A DNA stretch of 64,000 nucleotides from Actinomadura oligospora ATCC 43269 (GCF_000518265.1 NZ_JADG01000012.1:335557-399556); one strand, 5' to 3'; positions 8,924 to 19,157 are shown, counted from the stretch's first letter. Notes: generated from the sequence alone by a model not told the origin. Numbers and translations: made by a program.

Positions 8924-10800
8924 GTATCGAGTCCCCCACCCTCGGCGGTCGGCTGCCCGGATGGCCGCCGTTCATCCGCGAGCTGGACGCGACGCTGGCG
9001 GTCCACTCCCAGTACGTGCTGTCGGGGAACCTGTACGACAGCTTCCTCGCCCCGGGGGACGGCACCGCCCCGGCGCGTCTCCTGCCGCTGCGCGACCTGC
9101 TGTGGGAGTCGATGCGGTCGAGCGGCTACTCGTTCATGGTCGTCTACGACGCCGTGGACGGCATCCAGATCCATCCGCCGACGGCGGCGGACGAGGCGCA
9201 GCGGCTGCTCGGCAAGGTCAAGCAGGACGACAAGCCGTCCCTGGAGGCGCTGACCCGGCACCTGGCCGCGGTCGCGCGTCCGGCCGAGGACGTCCGGGCC
9301 GCGTTCGTGATCGACTCGGCGTCCCGGATCGCGCGGACGCCGACCGACCTGGAGCCCGCCGAGCGCGACTTCTTCCGGTTCTGCGCCAAGCTGTCCCGGA
9401 CGGCTCGTCCGGTGCGGGTCGCGGGCGGCCAGCGGCCGAAGCCGCTGTACAACCCGGTGCTGTGGCTGGTGGACCGGCCCGGCGACCTTCCCCCGTGGCT
9501 GACCGCCGAGAACGAGAACGTGCGCGAGATCACCATCCCGCGCCCGCACCTCGGCGACCGGCAGGAGACCGCGCGGCTGCTGGCCCGCGCGTTCGGTGTG
9601 ACTGACGTCGGCGCGGACGAGGCGGCGGCGCAGGCGTGCGACGCGTTCGCCGAGCAGGCGGACGGGCTGACCCTGCAGTCGATGATCGAGGTGACCCGGC
9701 TGGCCAAGGAGCGCAACGTCTCGCTCACCGACCTGCCGGACGCCGTCCGCACCTACAAGCTCGGCGTGCTCGACAACCCGTGGAGCCGCGGGCACCTGCG
9801 CCGCCGCGTCCTGGAGGGCGAGAAGCGCGTCCCGGAGCGGGTGATCGGGCAGCCGCAGGCGGTCACCAAGACCCTGGACATCCTGAAGCGGGCCGTGCTC
9901 GGGCTGTCCGGCGCGCAGGCGACCCGGTCCGGGTCGCGCCCGCGCGGCGTGCTGTTCTTCGCCGGGCCGACCGGCGTCGGGAAGACCGAGCTGGCCAAGT
10001 CGATCACCGAGCTGGTGTTCGGGGACGAGTCGGCCTACCTGCGGTTCGACATGAGCGAGTTCTCCGGCGAGGGCTCCGGGGACCGCCTGATCGGCGCGCC
10101 GCCCGGCTACGTCGGGCACGAGGCGGGCGGCGAGCTGACCAACGCCGTCCGGGAGGACCCGTTCCGGGTGATCCTCTTCGACGAGATCGAGAAGGCGCAC
10201 CCCCGGATCCTGGACAAGTTCCTCCAGATCCTCGAGGACGGCCGGCTCACCGACGGGCGCGGCAACACCGTCCACTTCTCCGAGGCGATCCTGATCTTCA
10301 CCTCGAACCTCGGGATGTTCGTCCCGGCGCACGACCCCACGGGGAGCGGCTCGTCCGCGCGGGTCCGCAACGTGATCCCCGGCATGCCGTACGAGGACGT
10401 CGAGCAGCGCATCAAGGGCGCCGTCGCCGACCACTTCACCGAGGTGCTGAACCGGCCGGAGCTGCTCAACCGGTTCGGCGACAACATCGTGGTGTTCGAC
10501 TTCATCGGCGCGGAGGCCGCGGACCGGATCTTCGACCTGCAGTTCGCCAACATCTGCCGCCGGGTGACCGACGAGCACCGGCTCGTCCTGTCGGTGAAGG
10601 GCGAGCCGCTCGGCACGCTGCGGGAATGGTGCACCGCCGAGCTGGACAAGGGCGGCCGCGGCATCGGCATGGCGCTGGAGTCCCACTTCGTGAACCCGCT
10701 GGCCCGCGCGCTGTTCGACCGCGACCTCGTCCCGGACGACAAGATCACGGTGACCGCCGTCCGGCGCGAGGGCAGCATCGTCCACGTGGACATCGCGTGA
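8920..10800 (+). CDS. ClpB-like AAA+ ATPase with an inactive N-terminal AAA-like half
   Basis: A 626-residue protein. The C-terminal half is a Clp/Hsp100 D2-type AAA+ module: Walker A GPTGVGKTELAKSI (about 349-362), pore-loop-like GAPPGYVGHE, Walker B ILFDEIEKAHP (about 417-427), sensor-1 IFTSNLG and a C-terminal small domain. The N-terminal 300 residues have AAA-like secondary features (FVIDSASRIARTP, NPVLWLVDRPGDLP) but no Walker A, and there is no Clp N-domain. GTG 8920 is used because the upstream frame lacks a start codon. Family members remodel or unfold proteins. In this operon a regulated remodelling factor is plausible, but the client is unknown. Confidence 0.9.
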   Translation: MSIESPTLGGRLPGWPPFIRELDATLAVHSQYVLSGNLYDSFLAPGDGTAPARLLPLRDLLWESMRSSGYSFMVVYDAVDGIQIHPPTAADEAQRLLGKVKQDDKPSLEALTRHLAAVARPAEDVRAAFVIDSASRIARTPTDLEPAERDFFRFCAKLSRTARPVRVAGGQRPKPLYNPVLWLVDRPGDLPPWLTAENENVREITIPRPHLGDRQETARLLARAFGVTDVGADEAAAQACDAFAEQADGLTLQSMIEVTRLAKERNVSLTDLPDAVRTYKLGVLDNPWSRGHLRRRVLEGEKRVPERVIGQPQAVTKTLDILKRAVLGLSGAQATRSGSRPRGVLFFAGPTGVGKTELAKSITELVFGDESAYLRFDMSEFSGEGSGDRLIGAPPGYVGHEAGGELTNAVREDPFRVILFDEIEKAHPRILDKFLQILEDGRLTDGRGNTVHFSEAILIFTSNLGMFVPAHDPTGSGSSARVRNVIPGMPYEDVEQRIKGAVADHFTEVLNRPELLNRFGDNIVVFDFIGAEAADRIFDLQFANICRRVTDEHRLVLSVKGEPLGTLREWCTAELDKGGRGIGMALESHFVNPLARALFDRDLVPDDKITVTAVRREGSIVHVDIA

Positions 10801-10876
10801 CCCGCCGTGCGCTCGTGACTCCTTGGGCGTGGGCGAGTGGGGATCGTCGCGTGACGTGCCGGGAGCGGGGGCGGGT

Positions 10877-11587
10877 GTGAGCGATCTCCTGCTGGCCAAG
10901 GCGCACTATCCGGTGACGACGCTCGGTCCGGGGACCCGGGCGGGCGTCTGGACGCAGGGCTGCACGCTGCACTGCAACGGCTGCCTGTCCCGCGACACCT
11001 GGGAGGCCGACCCGGCGAAGGCCGTCCCGGTGGAGGCGCTGCTCGGGTGGCTGCGGTCGCTGCCCGCGCCGCTGGACGGGATCACGATCTCCGGCGGTGA
11101 ACCGTTCCAACAGCCGGAGGCCGTGCTGGAGTTGGTCTCCGGGGTCCGTGCCTGGCAGGCCGAGCTCGGCCATGAGAGCATTCCGTTGGACATTCTCATC
11201 TACAGCGGATATGTCTACACACGGCTCTCGCGCTCCCCCGCGGCCCGCGAGATCCTGAACAGGTGCGACGCCGTCATCACGGGGCCGTACGTCGACCGGC
11301 TCAATCCGGAGGGGCGACACTCCTCGGGAGGGTCCCTACTCTGGAGGGGGTCGGCCAACCAACGTGTCGTGCCGCTGTCCGATCTCGGACGGCAGCGCTA
11401 CGCCGAGGCGGCCGGGAAGGTAACGAACCGGGACGACACGCCCCGCATGCAGGTGTCCGTGGACGAGGGGCCGGAGGGAAGGCGGGTGTACTACATCGGG
11501 ATCCCGCGACGAGGTGACCTCGATCACCTCACATCGACGCTGGAACAGGCCGGAGTGCGCGCGGGGGATGTGTCATGGAGACCATGA
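10877..11587 (+). CDS. NrdG-like radical SAM protein (4Fe-4S single-cluster type)
   Basis: A 236-residue radical SAM protein. The cluster-binding motif CTLHCNGC (C29, C33, C36) has the canonical CX3CX2C spacing, and ISGGEPFQQP gives the GGE motif that contacts SAM. It is short, with no C-terminal SPASM or auxiliary-cluster cysteines, and so resembles NrdG and PflA activases. No glycyl-radical enzyme is visible nearby. GTG 10877 is chosen because the GGGAGCGGGGGCGG stretch just upstream can serve as a ribosome site; an earlier in-frame GTG would add an unconserved-looking leader. The 3' end overlaps the FHA gene by 13 bp. Its substrate is unknown; a modification made on one of the neighbouring proteins is one option. 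Confidence 0.9.
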   Translation: MSDLLLAKAHYPVTTLGPGTRAGVWTQGCTLHCNGCLSRDTWEADPAKAVPVEALLGWLRSLPAPLDGITISGGEPFQQPEAVLELVSGVRAWQAELGHESIPLDILIYSGYVYTRLSRSPAAREILNRCDAVITGPYVDRLNPEGRHSSGGSLLWRGSANQRVVPLSDLGRQRYAEAAGKVTNRDDTPRMQVSVDEGPEGRRVYYIGIPRRGDLDHLTSTLEQAGVRAGDVSWRP

Positions 11588-12942
11588 ACTGCCCATACTG
11601 CAATGAATCCGTTCAGCCTGGCGATCTGCTCTGCCTGAGCTGCGGTGCGAACCTGGCCCGTCCGGGCGCCCAGCAGCCGCACCAGCACCAGCCCGCCGGC
11701 GCCCCCGGCTACGGCGACCAGGCCCCGCCCCGATCGTCCCCGCCGCCCGGCCAGCACGGCCAGCACGGCGGCGGCCAGCACGGCGGTCCTCCGCCGTACG
11801 GCCAGCAGGGCGGCTTCGGCCAGCCCCCGCAGCAGGGCGGGCAACCCCCGTACCAGCAGCAGGGCGGCCAGCCGGACTACGGGCAGCAGCAGCCCGACTA
11901 CGGCCAGCCTCCGCAGCAGCAACAGCAGTCGGACCCGTGGGGCCCGCCCCAGCAGGGGGCCGACCCGTGGGGTCCCCCGCAGCAGCCGCAGGGCGGTTTC
12001 GGCCAGCCCCCGCAGCAGCACGGCGGCGGGCAGTCCGACTACGGGCAACCTCCCCAGCAGGGAGGCCAGCCCGACTACGGCCGCGGTGGACAGCCTGACT
12101 ACGGCCAGCCGCCCCAGCACGGCGGACAGCCCGACTACGGCCAGCCCGCGCAGAACGGTGGTCAGCCGGATTACGGCCAGCCTCCGCAGCACGGCGGCCA
12201 GGCGGATTACGGCCAGCCTCCACAGCACGGCGGCCAGGCGGACTTCGGTCAGCCGCCCCAGCACGGCGGCCAGCCCGGTTTCGGGCAGCCCCCGCAGCAT
12301 GGTGGTCAGCCCGACTACGGCCAGCCTCAGTACGGCGGGCAGCCCGACTACGGGCAGCCTCCGGCGCCGCAGCAGGATCCGTGGGGCGCTCCCCCGCCGC
12401 CTGCTCCGCAGGACCCGTGGGGCGCGCCGCAGCCCGGCTACGGCCAGCCGAACGGCCCCGGCGGCCAGCCGATGCATCCGCACGGCCGCGAGCAGACGCT
12501 CCTGCCGCCGGAGAACCAGGGCGGACGCCGCTCCGACGCCACGGGCATGATGTGCCCGTACTGCGAGGCGGTGCTGACCAACCCGTCCGCCGTGCAGTGC
12601 GACTCGTGCCTGCGTCCGCTGCCCGGCCAGGGCGCGCCGACGCTGCGGGTGCAGTTCCCGACCGGCGAGCTGAAGCTCGCGGCCGGGCAGAGCCTGGTGC
12701 TCGGCCGGGACGCGGGCCAGTCCCCCGTCGCGGCGACGTTCACGCCCTACGACAACGTCTCGCGACGGCACTCGACGGTCTGGCTCGACCAGCAGGGCAC
12801 CGCGTGGGTCCGCGACGAGGGCTCCACGAACGGCACGTTCGTCAACGGCGAGCGCCTCCCTCCGCGGGTGGACGCTCCGCTCCGCGACGGCGACCAGCTC
12901 CGCCTCGCCGCCGACGTGGCGGGCACCGTCACCCTCGGCTGA
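11575..12942 (+). CDS. Double zinc-ribbon protein with Gln/Pro/Gly repeats and an FHA domain
   Basis: A 455-residue protein. An N-terminal zinc ribbon (CPYC at 6-9, CLSC at 20-23) is followed by about 280 residues of imperfect repeats built on GQPDYGQPPQHGG. A second zinc ribbon (CPYC...CDSC) and a C-terminal FHA domain (about 360-450) follow, with LVLGRDAG, NVSRRHSTVW and GSTNGTFVNG, the residues that read phosphothreonine. The start overlaps the radical SAM gene. GGGGGA before ATG 11575 favours that start, although ATG 11584 overlaps the stop directly. The FHA domain makes it a natural reader of targets of the kinase encoded at the head of the operon (inference). The low-complexity linker could promote assembly or condensation. 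Confidence 0.92.
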   Translation: METMNCPYCNESVQPGDLLCLSCGANLARPGAQQPHQHQPAGAPGYGDQAPPRSSPPPGQHGQHGGGQHGGPPPYGQQGGFGQPPQQGGQPPYQQQGGQPDYGQQQPDYGQPPQQQQQSDPWGPPQQGADPWGPPQQPQGGFGQPPQQHGGGQSDYGQPPQQGGQPDYGRGGQPDYGQPPQHGGQPDYGQPAQNGGQPDYGQPPQHGGQADYGQPPQHGGQADFGQPPQHGGQPGFGQPPQHGGQPDYGQPQYGGQPDYGQPPAPQQDPWGAPPPPAPQDPWGAPQPGYGQPNGPGGQPMHPHGREQTLLPPENQGGRRSDATGMMCPYCEAVLTNPSAVQCDSCLRPLPGQGAPTLRVQFPTGELKLAAGQSLVLGRDAGQSPVAATFTPYDNVSRRHSTVWLDQQGTAWVRDEGSTNGTFVNGERLPPRVDAPLRDGDQLRLAADVAGTVTLG

Positions 12943-12973
12943 GCATGGCGGGCACCGTCATCCCCGGCTGAGC
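12916..12973 (+). repeat. 29-bp tandem duplication of the FHA gene's 3' end
   Basis: The last 29 bases of the FHA gene region, including its stop codon (12916-12944), are repeated almost exactly at 12945-12973 with three substitutions. The second copy would encode the same MAGTV-type ending and stop again in frame. Confidence 0.85.
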
Positions 12974-13051
12974 CCACCCGCCCGAGCCAGGGGGACACAG
13001 CCCACGGCACACCCGGCCCAGCCGGGACGTGGGTGTCGCGAAGGACCGCCG

Positions 13052-13081
13052 ACGGCGGCCCCGATTCGTCCGGGCCGCCGT
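13052..13081 (+). terminator. Terminator of the kinase/AAA+/radical SAM/FHA operon
   Basis: ACGGCGGCCC (13052-13061) pairs with GGGCCGCCGT (13072-13081), followed by TGCCGTTTCG. A nearly identical hairpin follows the secreted-protein pair at 14700-14731. Confidence 0.65.
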
Positions 13082-13180
13082 TGCCGTTTCGTGATCGTTT
13101 TCGGGCCAACCCCGTCCTGAGCGGGGACGTCCTGTGAATGCGCGCCACGCACCGCGCGCGTGTTCACGGAAAAGAGGCCC

Positions 13181-13924
13181 ATGCGCACCACCCCCCTCGC
13201 GCTGGGCGCGGCCACGGTCACGGCCCTCACCCTGACCGTCCCCGCCGCCGCCCACGCAGCCCCGGCTCCGGCCGCCACGAAGATCACCGGCCTGCGGGTC
13301 GGCACCGACGTCACCCACCACCTCACCCTCTCCGGACGCCTGACCACGAAGGCCGGGACGACGGTGGGCGCGGGTCGCAGGGTGATCGTCGAGACCGCCG
13401 ACGACGCCCACAGGCGCTGGTTCGCCTACGCGAAGCCGCTGGTCACCCGGGCTGACGGAACGTTCCAGACCGACGCGCGGCACACGAGCGTCCACTACAC
13501 GCACGGCTATTACCGCGTCCGTTTCGCGGGCGCGCCGGGATTCGCGGCGACGCTCTCCGGGGACGTCCGCGACCGCCGTGTCGCCACCCGCGTGACCGGC
13601 TGGAAGGTCTCCACGACCCGTCCGCGCCGCGGCTCGACGTTCACCGTGCGCGGCTATCTCCAGGAGAAGCCCGGCACCGCGTGGAAGGGCCTGAAGGGCC
13701 GCCGCGTCTCCGTCGAATATTGCGTCAAGGGCGGCGACTGCCTGAACAATCTGTCGCTCTGGCATCAGATCTCGAACTATAAATCGGGCACGAAGGGCTA
13801 CTTCACGACCCGAATCCACGTCGGCGCGAAGGCCAGGCCGATCTATGTCGTCTACACGTTCTACGGCGACTCGACCCACTACGTGACCTGGCTCGTCAAG
13901 CCGACCCTCATTTCCCCTCGATGA
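13181..13924 (+). CDS. Secreted protein of unknown function (paralogue 1)
   Basis: A 247-residue exported protein. A Sec signal peptide (MRTTPLALGAATVTALTLTV, cleaved after AHA) leads into two beta-rich halves that look like repeated immunoglobulin-type modules with the shared pattern GYYRVRFAGAPGFAATLSGD. AAAGAGG lies just before ATG 13181, so I prefer it to an upstream ATG at 13160. The stop overlaps the start of a paralogue (ATGA), and both share the order of motifs: LSGRL, HGYYRVRF, a DxRV pattern, GWKV and a closing YxFYGDxTHY. No catalytic residues are evident; a surface or extracellular structural role is a guess. Confidence 0.85.
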   Translation: MRTTPLALGAATVTALTLTVPAAAHAAPAPAATKITGLRVGTDVTHHLTLSGRLTTKAGTTVGAGRRVIVETADDAHRRWFAYAKPLVTRADGTFQTDARHTSVHYTHGYYRVRFAGAPGFAATLSGDVRDRRVATRVTGWKVSTTRPRRGSTFTVRGYLQEKPGTAWKGLKGRRVSVEYCVKGGDCLNNLSLWHQISNYKSGTKGYFTTRIHVGAKARPIYVVYTFYGDSTHYVTWLVKPTLISPR

Positions 13925-14658
13925 AAGTGACGTCCATGCGCAAGTCCCTGCTCGTCGCGAGCACGGCCGCCGTGGCGGCCACCCTGGCGGCCGCCCCCGC
14001 GACCGCGAACGCCGCCGCCGCCAAGACCCCGACCAAGGTCACCTTCGGCATGTCCACCACGTGGGACGCCAAGCTGAGCATCTGGGGCAAGGTCACGGCG
14101 ACGAACGGCGCGACCTTCCCGGCCGGGAAGTGGCTGGTCGCCGAGTGCTACTCCTACCAGCACCACAAGTGGCAGACGGTCAAGCCCGGCGCGGGCCAGA
14201 AGCCTCTGATCACCCAGGCCGGCGGGGCGTTCTCCGGCAAGCTGACCGTCTACTGCTCGCACGGCAACTACCGCGTCCGCTTCCCCGGGGACCCGACGTT
14301 CGCGCCGTCCACCAGCCCGAACGTCCTCGACAAGCGCGTCAACGCGCTGACCTACGGCTGGAAGGTCACGCCGCGCACGATCCGCAAGAACGGCTACGTG
14401 TACCTCAGCGGAACCCTCAAGCACGACCCGAAGCCGGGCCACTACGTGCCGTTCAAGGGCCAGCGCGTCTACCTGTACGTGAAGCTCAAGGGCGAGAAGA
14501 AGTGGTCGTGGTTCGCGCGTCCCAAGACCGATTCGAAGGGACACTTCAGCGGTCGCTTCCGCATTCCGAAGGACGCCTCCTTCAGCTACGAGTACTTCGG
14601 TGACAAGACCCACTACTACGACGCGCCGGTGAAGGCGACGTTCGTGAACGTCCGATAG
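13921..14658 (+). CDS. Secreted protein of unknown function (paralogue 2)
   Basis: A 245-residue exported protein that is a tandem paralogue of the preceding gene. A signal peptide (MRKSLLVASTAAVAATLAAA) is followed by the same two-module plan (SIWGKVTATNGATF, HGNYRVRFPGDPTFAPS, YGWKVTPRTI, then YEYFGDKTHYYDAP). It starts on the overlapping ATGA; ATG 13936 would give a shorter and equally good signal peptide. The C-terminal half is richer in Lys and Tyr than paralogue 1. The two are probably co-expressed and may form a complex. Confidence 0.85.
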   Translation: MKVTSMRKSLLVASTAAVAATLAAAPATANAAAAKTPTKVTFGMSTTWDAKLSIWGKVTATNGATFPAGKWLVAECYSYQHHKWQTVKPGAGQKPLITQAGGAFSGKLTVYCSHGNYRVRFPGDPTFAPSTSPNVLDKRVNALTYGWKVTPRTIRKNGYVYLSGTLKHDPKPGHYVPFKGQRVYLYVKLKGEKKWSWFARPKTDSKGHFSGRFRIPKDASFSYEYFGDKTHYYDAPVKATFVNVR

Positions 14659-14699
14659 GGCGAGCGATAGAGGCGAGTCAGGGCGCGTTCCGTAGCGGA

Positions 14700-14731
14700 A
14701 CGGCGGCGGTCCGGAGTTTCCGGGCCGCCGT
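14700..14731 (+). terminator. Terminator after the secreted-protein pair
   Basis: ACGGCGGC (14700-14707) pairs with GCCGCCGT (14724-14731), with an inner CCGG/CCGG stem, and is followed by TGTCTTTTCG. It resembles the hairpin at 13052-13081 in both stem and tail, so the two hairpins bracket the paralogous pair. Confidence 0.65.
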
Positions 14732-14874
14732 TGTCTTTTCGTGACCTGAGAAGCGCAACCTGACGGAGAACCCGTGCATCATCTCTTGTGCGCGTTTGCC
14801 GCAAATTTCATAACTCGGCGTTCCACGATCGGCACGGTCCGTTCCGGTGCGCCGCAGGACGGCCGGGAGGTCGC

Positions 14875-16947
14875 TTGAAGCGGGGGATCCGTGCGGCCGA
14901 GGCGATTCTCGCCTTGGGCGCGGTCGGCGCGATGTCGTCGCTGGTGGTGACGTTCCCTGAGGGCCGCAGCACGCACACCGGCGCGCGCGGGAAGGTCGCG
15001 GACAGGGCCGGACGGGCGTTCGTCGACGGCGTCCGCCCGCCGGGTGGCAAGGAGACGTCCGCGCCCACTCCCACGGGCACGGCGACCGGGCACTGGCCCG
15101 GGCCCGGCGGACGGTTCATGCAGTTCGTCGCGCACCAGGACGACGACTCGCTGTTCTACTACCCGGACATGATCCGGTCCCGGGCGGCGGACTCGACCAC
15201 CGTCTACCTGACCAGCGGCGAGGCCACCGGACGCCAGTTCAAGAACCGCTGCCTCTACGGGCAGCACCGGGAGGACGGCGCGCGGGCGGCGTGGGCGCGC
15301 AACGCCGGGCTGCCGGACCGCTGGACGCGGACGCCGCTGCGCCTGCCGGGCGGCCAGACGGTCGAGCTGGACACGCTGAACGGCGCGTCCAACATCCGGC
15401 TCGTCTTCTTCAAGCTGCACGAGGCCGGGGACAGGCCGGCGATGAAGCACACCTCGTCGCTGGAGAAGCTGTCCCACGGGGTCGGCGCGGCGACGACGCT
15501 GGGCTCCGAGCCCTCCGACGGGCCGAACTGCGACCCCCAGTACGTCCACCAGCGGTACACCAGGCAGCAGTTCGAGGCCGGGCTGACCTGGCTGATGCAG
15601 CGCTTCGGCCCGACCGTCGTGCTGGCGCAGGACCCGAAGTCGCCGCCGGTCCAGAACCGGTTCACGCACGTCGTGACGACGATGGGCGACCACACCGACC
15701 ACCGGGGCGCCGGACGCCTGGTCTCCGACGCCGCCGCGCGGTACGCCGGGCCGGGAGGCGACGGGAGCGTCCTCGTCCGCTACTACCGCGACTACAACAT
15801 CCGGAGCTCGCCGCCGAACCTGGGGACGATCGCCCCGGGCAAGAAGCAGCTGTTCCTCACCTACCTCGGCGCGCACGGCGCCAACGACCCCGGGCCGAAC
15901 CCGAACAACCCGACCTTCTACACCCTGTTCTACGCGCGCCAGTACACCCGCTGGACGAACGGGACGAACTGGGCCGTCCTGGACGGCGCGAAGCGGCTGA
16001 ACGCGTTCGCCGTCCTGAACGGCAGGATCGCGCAGTGGCAGCAGGCCCGGCCCGGCGGCCCCTGGACCGGTCCGAAGTACGGCCCCGGCGGCGGCCTCGC
16101 GCCCAACGTGACGGCCGTCCGGGACCAGCGCGGCATGCTGCACCTGTTCGCCCTGCGGATGTCCGACGACGCGATCGTGACGGCGTCGCAGAAGCCGTCC
16201 GGCGACTGGACGGCCTGGTGGTCGCTCGGCAACCCCGACCCGGGCGCGGGGCTGACCGTCGGGGCTCCCGCCGTCGCGGTCACGCCGGGCGGCGACATGA
16301 CCGTCGCGGTGCGGAACCTGGCAGGCGGCGTGAGCGTGAAGACGCGGCGCGGCGGCGTCTGGGCGGACGACTGGACCGGCCTGTCCGCCAAGGGCGTGCG
16401 GGACGGCGTCGCCGCCGTCGCCGACGCGTCCGGCCGGGTGGAGGTCTTCGCGCCGACCGACACGGGCGTGGCGCGGTGGCGGCAGCAGCAGCCGGGCGAG
16501 CCGTTCGTCCCGGTGCTCGGCGGCTCCGGCGGCCCGCCCGCCGGTCCGGTGACCGCGGTCGTGGACGCGACCGGCGCGCCCCGGATCTACTACCCCGCGT
16601 CCGGGGCGGCGTCGACGGTGACGCAGTCCGACAACGGGATGCGCCCGGACCCGCTGGGCGGGCCGATGACCTTCGAGGGCACGGCCGCGGCGCCCCGCGG
16701 GCAGCGGACCGTCCTCGCGGCCCGGACGAACGACGGCGCGCTCGCCCTGGGCGTCCAGAACGCCCCGTACGGCCCGTACGCGTGGTCCACGCGCAAGGCG
16801 GACGTCATGGGGTCCCCCGCCCTCGCCTACGACGCGGAGGGCCACCTGGTCGTCCTGGCGTTCGGCGGCGACGCGCACCTGTACACGATGCGTTCGACGG
16901 CCCCGGACACCGCGACGTCCTTCACCGACTGGACCCGCACCGGCTGA
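14875..16947 (+). CDS. PIG-L family deacetylase with C-terminal propeller/lectin-like region
   Basis: A 690-residue exported or membrane-tethered protein. TTG 14875 is preferred because GGGAGG lies four bases upstream and the protein then begins with a hydrophobic anchor (EAILALGAVGAMSSLVV). GTG 14788 is an in-frame alternative. The PIG-L/LmbE zinc-binding motif reads AHQDDD (about 86-91) instead of AHPDDE. A second metal-binding area is GDHTDHRGAGRLV. Residues about 390-690 contain repeats around W..W, GGxxxxVTAVRD and FAxTDTG, like PLL-type beta-propeller domains that bind sugars. Family members remove N-acetyl groups from glycans; here the substrate is probably extracellular. Confidence 0.85.
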   Translation: MKRGIRAAEAILALGAVGAMSSLVVTFPEGRSTHTGARGKVADRAGRAFVDGVRPPGGKETSAPTPTGTATGHWPGPGGRFMQFVAHQDDDSLFYYPDMIRSRAADSTTVYLTSGEATGRQFKNRCLYGQHREDGARAAWARNAGLPDRWTRTPLRLPGGQTVELDTLNGASNIRLVFFKLHEAGDRPAMKHTSSLEKLSHGVGAATTLGSEPSDGPNCDPQYVHQRYTRQQFEAGLTWLMQRFGPTVVLAQDPKSPPVQNRFTHVVTTMGDHTDHRGAGRLVSDAAARYAGPGGDGSVLVRYYRDYNIRSSPPNLGTIAPGKKQLFLTYLGAHGANDPGPNPNNPTFYTLFYARQYTRWTNGTNWAVLDGAKRLNAFAVLNGRIAQWQQARPGGPWTGPKYGPGGGLAPNVTAVRDQRGMLHLFALRMSDDAIVTASQKPSGDWTAWWSLGNPDPGAGLTVGAPAVAVTPGGDMTVAVRNLAGGVSVKTRRGGVWADDWTGLSAKGVRDGVAAVADASGRVEVFAPTDTGVARWRQQQPGEPFVPVLGGSGGPPAGPVTAVVDATGAPRIYYPASGAASTVTQSDNGMRPDPLGGPMTFEGTAAAPRGQRTVLAARTNDGALALGVQNAPYGPYAWSTRKADVMGSPALAYDAEGHLVVLAFGGDAHLYTMRSTAPDTATSFTDWTRTG

Positions 16948-17014
16948 CCCCAGCCGCACACCGGTCAGGCTCTGGACGCACCGGCTGAGAACGTGTCGCG
17001 CGCCGCCCGCGCCA

Positions 17015-17054
17015 ACGAGAACGGCCCCCGCCTCGTGGCGGGGGCCGTTCTCGT
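17015..17054. terminator. Bidirectional terminator between the PIG-L gene and typA
   Basis: A perfect 18-bp stem (17015-17032 with 17037-17054) closes a TCGT loop. It sits between two convergent genes and would act on both strands. Confidence 0.85.
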
Positions 17055-17085
17055 CAGGACTCGGTCAGGCGGTTCGCGGGACCGG

Positions 17086-18942
<1,857 letters not shown>

Positions 18943-18998
18943 GCGGTTTCGCCTTGGGTGAGAGTTCGGAGGATCGGCCGCAGACGTGCGACCCTGAC

Positions 18999-19004
18999 AG
19001 TTTA
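18999..19004 (-). promoter_or_regulatory. Possible -10 box of typA
   Basis: On the minus strand TAAACT lies about 57 bases before the typA ATG, which would give a leader of roughly 50 nt. A convincing -35 box is not visible. Confidence 0.3.
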
Positions 19005-19157
19005 CTCGGCCGTCCCGGGAGCCCGACCGTCCGCGAGGCGTCCGGCAGGTGAAGAAGGCCCTTCGCCCACGGCCTCCGGGCGCCTGACCAGCGCCTCCTC
19101 CGTCACACGGGCCCCGCGCATCTCGTCCGCCACACCGGCACCACTTGCACACAGATG

